Source: Gp6-AA40 sp050742535
Lineage (GTDB): Bacteria > Acidobacteriota > Vicinamibacteria > Vicinamibacterales > UBA2999
Direction: 5' to 3'
Assembly: GCA_050742535.1 (NCBI GenBank)
Contig: JBOGIQ010000109.1
Span: forward strand, 1 to 16,736
Length of the DNA stretch: 16,736 nucleotides
A model generated the notes under the pieces. The model was not told the DNA's origin. It made no database searches and saw only the letters and a list, made by a program, of their open reading frames with translations. Position 1 is the first letter of the stretch. Each line of letters opens with the position of its first letter. Made by a program: the position numbers and the translations under genes. Below, piece after piece: positions 1-6,247 of the stretch.

Positions 1-33
1 GATTGGGATAGATTCCACGCCAGCGGAGGAGAT

Positions 34-399
34 ATGAACCGTCGCGGATTCTTGCTGGCGATCCTGGCCATTGGCGGCGCCGGTCTCGTGCCGATGAACG
101 CGGGGGCGCAGGACGGACGAGGGCAGCCAAACCCGTGCGTGCCTGGCGAAGGGCGCGGCCCGCGCGGTGAGGGCGGCGGACGACGCGGTGAGGGCGGTGG
201 CCGGGGCGAAGGCGGTGGACGACGAGGTGAAGGCGGTGGGCGGCGGGGTGAAGGCGGCGGACGGCGGGGTGAAGGCGGCGGACGTGGCCCGCGGGAAGGC
301 GGGCGCGGTCCCCGCGAAGGTGGGCGCGGCCCGCGCGAGGGTGGACGTGGTCCGCGCGAAGGCGGCCCGCGCCGTGGCGGACCACCGCCCTGCCCGTAA
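34..399 (+). CDS. Exported Gly/Arg/Glu-rich repeat protein (121 aa)
   Basis: I do not recognise a family. A good ribosome binding site (GGAGGA, 25-30) precedes the ATG. Residues 1-25 look like a signal peptide. The start MNRRGFL resembles a twin-arginine motif and is followed by a hydrophobic stretch and a small-residue end (AGAQ). The mature part is almost only Gly, Arg, Glu and Pro: about six GEGGGR(R) units (residues 45-84), then four GPREGG units (85-111). Arginines (22 in the mature part) outnumber acidic residues (12). The only two cysteines, C35 and C120, flank the array, so a disulfide could close it. No catalytic domain is visible. It converges on the heptose kinase gene across a hairpin doublet. 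The leader and binding site argue for a real gene; function is unknown. Confidence 0.7.
   Translation: MNRRGFLLAILAIGGAGLVPMNAGAQDGRGQPNPCVPGEGRGPRGEGGGRRGEGGGRGEGGGRRGEGGGRRGEGGGRRGEGGGRGPREGGRGPREGGRGPREGGRGPREGGPRRGGPPPCP
166..366 (+). repeat. Coding tandem repeats, about 21-bp units
   Basis: Two adjacent in-frame arrays have a period of about 21 bp, with some 18-bp units. The first encodes GEGGGR(R) and the second GPREGGR. The copies differ at silent and Arg-number positions, so the array has diverged but could still change length by slippage or recombination. Confidence 0.8.
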
Positions 400-402
400 A
401 CC

Positions 403-460
403 GTAGGGCACCCCTTTGAGGGGTGCCTCGCGTGAAGGCACGCCTGAAGGCGTGCCCTAC
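403..460. repeat. REP-like hairpin doublet (BIME-like), GTAG...CTAC
   Basis: Two hairpins lie in mirror orientation. Left: GTAG (403-406), then arms GGCACCCC (407-414) and GGGGTGCC (420-427). Right: arms GGCACGCC (437-444) and GGCGTGCC (449-456), then CTAC (457-460), so the right unit reads GTAG-hairpin on the minus strand. The outer ends GTAGGGCA and TGCCCTAC are themselves an 8-bp inverted repeat. A GTAG tetranucleotide at the foot of a hairpin is the hallmark of REP elements. The doublet separates two convergent genes, and its minus-strand GTAG contains the TAG stop of the heptose kinase gene. It could act as a bidirectional terminator, although there is no T-run. Confidence 0.8.
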
Positions 461-1452
461 GCGGTGCGTTCAAACGTTTTCAGCAATTCGTCTGCGCGTA
501 CCGTCGCCGGCCCGAATCTGGCGACGACCAGCCCGGCGGCCTCGTTGGCCAGCCGGGCCGCCTCGACGATCGTCGCACCGGCGGCGAGCGCCAGTGCCAG
601 GGTCGCGATCACCGTATCTCCGGCCCCGGTAACATCCGCCACTTCCCGGGTCGCTGCGGGCAGGTGTCCTTCAGTGCCATCCGCCAACAGCCACATCCCC
701 TGATCGCCGCGGGTCATCAGCACGCTGCGGCACTGCGCGCGATCCTTGAACAGCCGTGCCGCTCCGCGCGCGTCGTCTTCGCTGCGCACGCGCATGTTGG
801 CCGCGATCTCCGCTTCATGGTGGTTCGGCGTGACCACCGTCGTGCCGGCGTAGTAGTCGACGTGCGGAATCTTCGGATCGACGAGCACCGGAACGTTGCG
901 CGCGGCCGCCGCCGCCACAGCCGACTTCACGACCGCGCGCGTGATGCAGCCCTTCAGATAGTCGGAGATGACGATTGCCGCCGACTGCTGCGCGTGTTTG
1001 TTGATCTCGGTAATGAGCCGGTGCTCGATCTCCTCCCTGACCTCGGAGTCCGCCTCATAGTCCACGCGCGCGACCTGCTGATTGCGCTCCGTCACGATGC
1101 GGACCTTCGTCGTCGTCGGCCGCGCCGGATCGCCGACGAGTGCCGGAGCGATGCCGGCTTCACGGCACGCGCGCACGAGCGTGGCGGCTCCTTCGTCAGT
1201 GCCGGTGACCGCGACGAGCGTCGCCGATCCGCCCAGCGCCGCAATGTTGTGCGCGACGTTGGCTGAACCGCCCATACGGTGCAGTTCGTGATCGAAGGCA
1301 ACGACCGGGACAGGGGCCTCCGGCGAGATTCTCGTCACGCGGCCGACGATGAACTTGTCCAGCATCGCATCGCCGATGACGAGCACATGCGCGCCAGCGA
1401 AGTTGCCGGCGATCTCTCGTGCCCGTTCGGGCAGGACGGGCGGGAGCAGCAT
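457..1452 (-). CDS. rfaE1: D-glycero-beta-D-manno-heptose-7-phosphate kinase (HldE kinase domain only)
   Basis: This PfkB/ribokinase-family enzyme phosphorylates heptose 7-phosphate at C1 in the cytoplasmic ADP-heptose pathway for the LPS inner core. Visible hallmarks are GDAMLDKF (27-34), RISPEAPVPVV (41-51, typical of HldE), the glycine-rich MGGSANVAHNIAALGG (60-75), VTPNHHEAE (207-215) and the ATP/anion-hole motif DVTGAGDT (273-280) with catalytic base D279. At 331 aa it is the kinase domain alone. The C-terminal nucleotidyltransferase half of E. coli HldE is absent, so a separate partner would be needed elsewhere. The start ATG overlaps the stop of the upstream O-antigen ligase-like gene by one base (TGATG). 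It is the last gene of the minus-strand LPS operon. Its TAG stop falls inside a REP-like element. Confidence 0.93.
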   Translation of the reverse strand: MLLPPVLPERAREIAGNFAGAHVLVIGDAMLDKFIVGRVTRISPEAPVPVVAFDHELHRMGGSANVAHNIAALGGSATLVAVTGTDEGAATLVRACREAGIAPALVGDPARPTTTKVRIVTERNQQVARVDYEADSEVREEIEHRLITEINKHAQQSAAIVISDYLKGCITRAVVKSAVAAAAARNVPVLVDPKIPHVDYYAGTTVVTPNHHEAEIAANMRVRSEDDARGAARLFKDRAQCRSVLMTRGDQGMWLLADGTEGHLPAATREVADVTGAGDTVIATLALALAAGATIVEAARLANEAAGLVVARFGPATVRADELLKTFERTA

Positions 1453-2660
1453 CAGGCGCGAGCGGTCATCGTGGCGCGGGCCTGGTCAGGCCCGCGTTCG
1501 CTGTTCAGCGCAGCGAACGGCAACGTGATCAGGACGAGATAGAGCATCAGGAACTCGGAGTCGCCGAAGTTGTACTCGAACAGGCCGGCGGCGAGCATCG
1601 CCGCCGTTGCCGCCATCGCCGTCGCCGTGAGCAGACGCTCGCGGCCGCTGCGGAACAGCCGTACCAGCAGCATCGAGAGCGTCACCATCAGCCAGACCCA
1701 GATCGCAAGCGCCGGAAGGCCGCGCTCGGCCGCGATCTGCATCAGGACGTTGTGCAGGTGCGGATTGAGCTTCTGCACGGCGTAATCCGGCCTGTACTGC
1801 TCGTAGATGCGGGGCACCATCGCGGGGCCGACCCCGGTCAGCGGATGGTCGCGGACGATGCCCGCGCCAGCCTCGAGCATGGCCACGCGATCCTGATTCG
1901 TCGGGTCGCGAAGATCGAACATCGACATCACGCGATTGGTGACGCTGTCGGGCGCCGCGACGAGCAGGATTGCGATCGCCACCGGCAGCAGCGCTACCAG
2001 CCGGAAGTCCCGCAGCGCCAGCAGCAGGGCCACCGCTACACACGCGCCGACCCACGCGTTGCGTCCAAGGCTCACGGCGAGAGCGAGGACGAGCGCCGGC
2101 ATGACCAGCGCCGGCCAGGTGCGCTCGCGGGTCGCGAACACGAGCCGGGCGACCGCGGCGCACAGGACCAGCATCAGCGTTCCCGAGTAGGTCATGTAAT
2201 GCGTCAGTGCGCCGTCCGGCCGCATGCGCAGGCTGTCGTAGTGGAGCACGCCGTACTGGACGATTCCGTATGCGGCGCTGATCGCTCCCACTGCCAGGAT
2301 GACGTCGACCACCAGGTTGGCGGAGCGCCCACGGGCGACGTAATAGACCATCGGCACGATCAGCAGGAGCACGAGCTGCTTGCTGTCGACGATGCTCGCC
2401 GCCGGATCGAGCGAGAAGGCCGCGGATACGAGCGTTGCCGCGGCGTAGACCGCCAGCGGCATCATGAACGCCGGCGCCGTCGGCCGCGCGCGGTCGCGGA
2501 TGAGAAGCGCTGCCCACGCGGCGAGCGACGCGGTGAGCAGGATTCCGGCCACCGCGATCGAAAGTTGCAGCGCGGCGACGAACGCGAGCAGCAGCCAGAG
2601 CGCGGCCCTGTCGAGGCCGAACGCGGGCCGTGCGATCGCGGTCATCGTTGTGGTCGTCAT
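1452..2660 (-). CDS. O-antigen ligase / polymerase (Wzy_C) family membrane protein
   Basis: This 402-aa polytopic inner-membrane protein has about ten or more hydrophobic segments. It carries family motifs of O-antigen ligases (WaaL) and related polymerases: SLGRNAWVG with R200, a large periplasmic loop with HPLTGVGPAMV (272-282) and the HLHN motif (301-304), followed by ERGLPALAIW. In WaaL a conserved Arg and a loop His are needed to transfer undecaprenyl-linked glycan to lipid A-core. Family membership is clear; whether it is a ligase or a polymerase cannot be settled from sequence, but its place between a heptosyltransferase and a heptose kinase favours LPS ligation. ATG overlaps the upstream stop as ATGA. 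The last residues (about SERGPDQARAT) are encoded by a REP-like hairpin, suggesting an altered C-terminus. Confidence 0.82.
   Translation of the reverse strand: MTTTTMTAIARPAFGLDRAALWLLLAFVAALQLSIAVAGILLTASLAAWAALLIRDRARPTAPAFMMPLAVYAAATLVSAAFSLDPAASIVDSKQLVLLLIVPMVYYVARGRSANLVVDVILAVGAISAAYGIVQYGVLHYDSLRMRPDGALTHYMTYSGTLMLVLCAAVARLVFATRERTWPALVMPALVLALAVSLGRNAWVGACVAVALLLALRDFRLVALLPVAIAILLVAAPDSVTNRVMSMFDLRDPTNQDRVAMLEAGAGIVRDHPLTGVGPAMVPRIYEQYRPDYAVQKLNPHLHNVLMQIAAERGLPALAIWVWLMVTLSMLLVRLFRSGRERLLTATAMAATAAMLAAGLFEYNFGDSEFLMLYLVLITLPFAALNSERGPDQARATMTARA
1471..1496 (+). repeat. REP-like hairpin with GTGG foot, inside a gene end
   Basis: GTGG (1471-1474) is followed directly by arms CGCGGGCCT (1475-1483) and AGGCCCGCG (1488-1496) around GGTC. 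The core CCTGGTCAGG matches that of the doublet at 14156-14208 (CCTTGTCAGG), which also has GTGG feet. It is read antisense as the C-terminus of the O-antigen ligase-like protein. Confidence 0.7.
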
Positions 2661-3766
2661 CCTCGGGATCCCGTCATCGCCCGCTGGTCAACTCCCGGTC
2701 CCGTGTGCCCGGCGACGTGCGTCAACGCGCGCTCCGCGGCGGCCACCACCTGGTCCGCGGTGATGCGCGTCAGGCAGCGGAAATCGCCTGGCGCGCACTG
2801 CCGCTGGTCGCACGGGCGGCAGGGCAGCGCTCCGACGTCCACGACTTCCGTAAACCAGCGCGGGTCGCGCCACGGCCGCGAACGCTCCGGCAGCGTCGGT
2901 CCAAGCAGCTGCACGATCGGCGTATCGGTGGTCGCGGCAACGTGGACCGGGCCGCTGTCGACCCCAATGTACACCGCCGCGCGGGCGATCAGGGCTCTCA
3001 GCTCGGCGATGTCGCAATCGCCGTCGAGGATCCGTCCGCTCGCGGCGCCGGCGGCGGCGCGTGCGTCTCGAATGATTTCGCCAGCGGCTGCGTCGAGCGG
3101 GCCGTAGACCAGGAATACCCGGAGATGTGGATGCCGGGTCACCAGCGTTCCCGCCGTGGCGGCCAGTGCGGGCCACCGGCGGAATCCGTTGCCCGTGCTG
3201 ACGTGCATGACCACAATCGGATCGCCGGGGCGGACTCCGGCCGGTGCGAGGCGCGTTTGCACCCGCTCCCGAGCGCCGGGATCGTCTGCCATCTCCATCG
3301 GCTCGCGAACCGGATCGCAGCCCTCGATGCCAAGCGGACGAAGCAGGTCGGCCTGGTTCAGCACCGAGTGCCGCGGAGGTGTCAGGTCCGGCCAGCGCGC
3401 GATGACATGGGTGTACATCCACGAGCGTCCGGCGATCGAGTAGCCGATACGCATTGGCGCGCCGCATGCCCATGTGAACCAGGCAGCGCGCGGCCCGCCG
3501 TGGAGATCGATTGCCACGTCGAATCGGCCGCGGCGAAGTCTGCGGGCGATGGCCAGGTCGTCGCTCACGCGGGCGAGGCCGGACCGCTTCGGCACGACGA
3601 TCACCTCGTTCAGGAGCGGGTTGCCGGCAACGACCGGAGCGGCTCCCGGTTCGACAAGGTATGAGAGGTCTGCGTCAGGAAATCGGTGGCGGAGGGCCCG
3701 GATCGTCGGCGTCGAAAGCGCGACGTCGCCGAGGAGGCGAAGTCGGACGAGAAGAATTCTGGTCAG
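2657..3766 (-). CDS. Glycosyltransferase family 9 (LPS heptosyltransferase-like)
   Basis: This is probably a cytoplasmic GT-B enzyme that adds heptose from ADP-heptose to the LPS core. The N-terminus MTRILLVRLRLLGDVALSTP is the standard GT9 opening. The donor-site signature YIGVDSGPVHVAA lies in the C-terminal half, followed by the zinc-ribbon-like Cys cluster CRPCDQRQC...C common in this family. It is 369 aa from the chosen start, normal for the family. I chose CTG at 3766 because homology begins exactly there and it makes a CTGA overlap with the stop of the upstream zinc-ribbon gene. The frame stays open to an ATG at 3997, but that extension is an Arg-rich shadow of the zinc-ribbon gene. 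In-frame GTG codons at 3844 and 3835 are the only plausible alternatives. It overlaps the O-antigen ligase-like gene by 4 bp. Confidence 0.85.
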   Translation of the reverse strand: MTRILLVRLRLLGDVALSTPTIRALRHRFPDADLSYLVEPGAAPVVAGNPLLNEVIVVPKRSGLARVSDDLAIARRLRRGRFDVAIDLHGGPRAAWFTWACGAPMRIGYSIAGRSWMYTHVIARWPDLTPPRHSVLNQADLLRPLGIEGCDPVREPMEMADDPGARERVQTRLAPAGVRPGDPIVVMHVSTGNGFRRWPALAATAGTLVTRHPHLRVFLVYGPLDAAAGEIIRDARAAAGAASGRILDGDCDIAELRALIARAAVYIGVDSGPVHVAATTDTPIVQLLGPTLPERSRPWRDPRWFTEVVDVGALPCRPCDQRQCAPGDFRCLTRITADQVVAAAERALTHVAGHTGPGVDQRAMTGSRG

Positions 3767-3933
3767 GGCTCTACCGTCGCCTCGTCGATCAGCATCACCG
3801 GAATATCGTCCCTGATGGGGTACACGCGTTTGCACTGGTCGCACTTGAGGGCGGCGCCGTTGTGGACGAGTGTTACCGGCGTTTTGCAGTTGGGACAGGC
3901 CAGGATTTCCAGCAGTTCGGCGTCGACGGCCAT
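3763..3933 (-). CDS. Trm112/YcaR-family small zinc-ribbon protein (56 aa)
   Basis: This tiny ORF translates to a 56-residue protein with a single zinc ribbon: CPNC (13-16) and CDQC (31-34), followed by RVYPIRDDIPVMLIDEA. That tail is diagnostic of the Trm112/UPF0434 (YcaR) family. A strong ribosome binding site (GGAGGA, complement of 3937-3942) precedes the ATG. It is the first gene of the minus-strand LPS operon, and its TGA overlaps the CTG start of the heptosyltransferase. Bacterial members often sit beside lipid A/LPS genes (ycaR lies near lpxK and kdsB in E. coli). Eukaryotic and archaeal Trm112 activates methyltransferases, but the bacterial role is poorly defined and I do not assign one. 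Confidence 0.9.
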   Translation of the reverse strand: MAVDAELLEILACPNCKTPVTLVHNGAALKCDQCKRVYPIRDDIPVMLIDEATVEP

Positions 3934-3946
3934 CGTTCCTCCGGGA

Positions 3947-3988
3947 TTGGGAAGGACTATAACATCTTGAAGTAAAATCGTTTATCTC
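3947..3988. promoter_or_regulatory. Probable divergent promoter region
   Basis: This short AT-rich island separates divergent operons in an otherwise GC-rich window. On the minus strand TATAGT (complement of 3956-3961) is a good -10 and would give a leader of about 16 nt ending in the zinc-ribbon gene's GGAGGA. On the plus strand TAAAAT (3973-3978) would start RNA only a few bases before the TPR gene's ATG at 3989. No convincing -35 is seen for either. Confidence 0.45.
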
Positions 3989-5389
3989 ATGCTGCACACC
4001 AACATTCCGCGTCGCGCCGCGCTCATCCTCGTACTACTTGGGCTGAGCCCGGCCGTGGCCGTGGCGCAGCAGGTGGCGTCCACCAACCCTTACTACGATT
4101 TCCTGAGAGCGCGTCGTCTCGCAGGCGACGATTCGCAAAAGGCGCTCGAGGCGCTGCTTCGCGCGGCAGCCGCCGATCCGACATCGGCCGAGATCAAGGC
4201 CGAGATTGCCGACCTCTATTCGCGGCGGGACCCGCCGAACCGGTTCGAAACCGAGAAATACGCGAAAGAGGCGCTCGCCATCGATGAGAACAACGTCGTG
4301 GCGAACAGCACGCTTGGTTACCTGTACGCGGGTGGTAGTCCGTCCGCCGAGGACGTGAAGAAGGCCATCCTTCATTTCGAGCGCGCCACCGCCGGTACGG
4401 TCGGCACCGACGTCAACATGCTGTACTACCTTGGCCAGATGTATCTGCGGAACAGGGAGCCGCAGAAAGCTGTCCAGGTGTTGACCCGCGTGGTCGCGCA
4501 GACCGCCGGCAGTCCGTCTCCGAGACAGGTGCTCGCCACGGCCTACGCCGCGGCCGGCGACCTCAAAGGCGCGATTGCGACGCTCGAGGAAGTCGTCGAA
4601 TACGTCCCGAGCGTGGCCGCCTCGCTGGCGCGATACCTCGAACAGGATGGGCAGCTCCGCGAAGCCGCCGAGGCGTACACGCTCGCGCTTGCGCAGGCCC
4701 CGAACGACCGGCAGTTGAAGCTGCTCCGCATCGCCGCGCTCTACAACGCGAAGGATTTCGCGGCGGCGGCGCGCTTTGCGGCCGAGGCGCGAAAGCAGCA
4801 CCCCGAGGACCCCAATTTCCCGCGCCTCCAGGCGCGCACGCTGGTCGATGCCGGCGACAAGGCCGGCGCCATCGCGGTGGCGGAATCGGCTGCGAAGACG
4901 TTCCCGCGGGATGCGCAGACGCAGTTCGTGCTCGTCGACCTTTACTCGGACGCCGGGCGGTCCAGTGACGCGGAAAAGGTTCTGCGGCAGATGCTTGCCA
5001 ATGAGCCGTCGAACCCGCGCGTCCTGAACCATCTCGGCTATCTCCTCGCGTCGCGTGGTGACCAGCTCGATGAAGCGGTGACCCTCGTCCGACGCGCGCT
5101 GCAGGCCGATCCCGACAGGCCGGAGTATCTCGACAGCCTCGGGTGGGCGCACTTCAAACGCGGCGAGCTGAACGATGCGCTGAAATATCTCTCGGCGGCT
5201 GCGCAGAAACTGCCCGACCATTCCGAGATTCAGGACCACCTCGGCGACGTGCACGCGCGGCGTGGCTCCCTGCAGGAGGCCATCGCGGCGTGGACCAGAG
5301 CGCTCGGCGGCAACGGCCAGGGAATCGAGAAGGGCGGCGTCGAGAAGAAAATCAGCGATGCAAAGATCAAGATGCAAAACGCAAAATGA
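3989..5389 (+). CDS. Exported TPR-repeat protein
   Basis: The protein is 466 aa. Residues 1-26 form a signal peptide (PRRAALILVLLGLSPAVAVA, cut before QQ). The rest is a series of helical tetratricopeptide-like units from about residue 40 to 440, clearest near the C-terminus (NHLGYLLASRG, YLDSLGWAHFKRGELNDALKY, IQDHLGDVHARRGSLQEAI). TPRs are protein-interaction scaffolds, and this one is probably periplasmic or outer-membrane associated. It lies directly upstream of a LolB-like lipoprotein gene, as a TPR gene does beside lolB in Pseudomonas, so a role in envelope or lipoprotein assembly is inferred. The extreme C-terminus (DAKIKMQNAK) departs from the TPR pattern and is encoded by a heptamer-repeat element. 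No ribosome binding site precedes the ATG; the message may be nearly leaderless. Confidence 0.82.
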   Translation: MLHTNIPRRAALILVLLGLSPAVAVAQQVASTNPYYDFLRARRLAGDDSQKALEALLRAAAADPTSAEIKAEIADLYSRRDPPNRFETEKYAKEALAIDENNVVANSTLGYLYAGGSPSAEDVKKAILHFERATAGTVGTDVNMLYYLGQMYLRNREPQKAVQVLTRVVAQTAGSPSPRQVLATAYAAAGDLKGAIATLEEVVEYVPSVAASLARYLEQDGQLREAAEAYTLALAQAPNDRQLKLLRIAALYNAKDFAAAARFAAEARKQHPEDPNFPRLQARTLVDAGDKAGAIAVAESAAKTFPRDAQTQFVLVDLYSDAGRSSDAEKVLRQMLANEPSNPRVLNHLGYLLASRGDQLDEAVTLVRRALQADPDRPEYLDSLGWAHFKRGELNDALKYLSAAAQKLPDHSEIQDHLGDVHARRGSLQEAIAAWTRALGGNGQGIEKGGVEKKISDAKIKMQNAK

Positions 5390-5470
5390 GCGCGGAGTAT
5401 GATCCGCGCCTCTCGTGCACGCGCCACCGCCTTTTCTTGTGCCTTTTGCCTTTTGCACTTTGCCCTTTGC
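5374..5470. repeat. Heptamer repeats (GCAAAAn / CTTTTGC) as an inverted pair around a start codon
   Basis: The left arm GCAAAACGCAAAA (5374-5386) pairs with TTTTGCCTTTTGC (5444-5456) with one mismatch in 13. The right arm continues as four 7-bp units (CTTTTGC, CTTTTGC, ACTTTGC, CCTTTGC, 5443-5470). The left arm encodes the end of the TPR protein; the right arm encodes part of the signal peptide of the next gene. The pair encloses the lolB-like start codon. Confidence 0.75.
5390..5409 (+). promoter_or_regulatory. Hairpin presenting the lolB-like start codon in its loop
   Basis: Arms GCGCGGA (5390-5396) and TCCGCGC (5403-5409) form a perfect 7-bp stem. The 6-nt loop GTATGA contains the ATG (5399-5401). 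The purine-rich GGAG (5394-5397) is mostly in the stem and only one base from ATG. This would limit de novo initiation and favour coupling to the TPR gene, whose TGA ends at 5389. The regulatory effect is inferred. Confidence 0.5.
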
Positions 5471-6247
5471 CTTGCTGTAGCTTCCTGCGGCGTCCCCAAG
5501 GCAATCACGCTTCCATCTGATCCGGGCGCCCCGTTGTCGGACTTCGCGTCTGTGCAGGCACAGGTGTCCTCCGCCTGTGCCGGTGTGCGGACGATGAGAG
5601 GCGAACTGAGACTCTCTGGTCGCGCGGGCAATGAGAGCGTTCGCGGACCGGTGCATGTTGGATTCGAGCGGCCCTCGTCGATGCGCCTGGAGGGCGTGGC
5701 GCCGTTCGGACCGCCCGTGTTTACCCTCGCCGGCCGCGGCGATTCCGCGACTCTGGTGCTTCAGCGCGACGAACGGATTATTCGCAATGCGCCGCCGGAG
5801 GCGATTCTCGAGGCGCTCACCGGCGTGTCGCTCGGGCCGGCCGATCTGCTCGCGGCATTTACCGGCTGCGTCCTCCCTGCGCCGCGGCCGGTTGCGGGAC
5901 GCGTCCATTCGGGGGACGTCGCCTCCATCGACATCGAGAGCGACGACCAGGGGCAGCAGCGGCGGGCGACGTTGTTCCTGAAGCGCTCCGGAAGCCGATG
6001 GCAACTCTTCGCAGCGCGCCGGGACCGGTGGCAGATCGAATACACGTTCGCGGCCGGGATGTTTCCGCAGTCGGTGAGGCTCGTGTCGCTCAGTCCGGAC
6101 GTGGCGGTCAACATTGCGGCCGCGCTGGCCGGGATTGAAACCAATGTCGACATCGATCCAGCCGCCTTCGCCGTTCAGGAGCAGAAAAATCTCCAACCGC
6201 TGACGCTCGACGAACTGCGGCAGGCAGGGCCGCTGCGCGGGCAATGA
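5399..6247 (+). CDS. LolB-like outer-membrane lipoprotein
   Basis: This 282-aa protein has a type II signal peptide: basic MIRASRARAT, a Cys/Phe/Leu-rich core and lipobox VASC with lipidated C30. The mature part is predicted to be mostly beta, with MRGELRLSGRAG near residue 65 and LFLKRSGSRWQL, consistent with the half-barrel of LolA/LolB-type proteins that accept lipoproteins at the outer membrane. Similarity to proteobacterial LolB is weak by eye, so the call rests on lipidation, length, the beta pattern and its position between a TPR gene and ispE, as in Pseudomonas (lolB-ispE-prs-rplY-pth). It could be another DUF4292-type lipoprotein. The signal peptide is partly encoded by 7-bp repeats. 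Its stop overlaps the next gene as ATGA. Confidence 0.6.
   Translation: MIRASRARATAFSCAFCLLHFALCLAVASCGVPKAITLPSDPGAPLSDFASVQAQVSSACAGVRTMRGELRLSGRAGNESVRGPVHVGFERPSSMRLEGVAPFGPPVFTLAGRGDSATLVLQRDERIIRNAPPEAILEALTGVSLGPADLLAAFTGCVLPAPRPVAGRVHSGDVASIDIESDDQGQQRRATLFLKRSGSRWQLFAARRDRWQIEYTFAAGMFPQSVRLVSLSPDVAVNIAAALAGIETNVDIDPAAFAVQEQKNLQPLTLDELRQAGPLRGQ

Noticed and set aside
34..399. Collagen-like or ice-nucleation-type repeat protein
   Set aside because: The repeats lack the Gly-X-Y periodicity of collagen and show no known ice-binding or nucleation motif.
167..406. Alternative-frame Ala/Val/Arg-rich ORF in the repeat gene
   Set aside because: It lacks a ribosome binding site and leader; the 34-399 frame has both.
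403..427. Classical rho-independent terminator
   Set aside because: Strong stem but no T-run on either strand; better explained as a REP-like unit, though it may still affect transcription.
1419..3107. 562-residue plus-strand ORF
   Set aside because: Arg/His/Gln-rich shadow of the O-antigen ligase-like and GT9 genes; no domain or start signal.
4034..6244. 736-residue minus-strand ORF
   Set aside because: Low-complexity Arg-rich antisense shadow of the TPR and lipoprotein genes, a GC-rich codon artefact.
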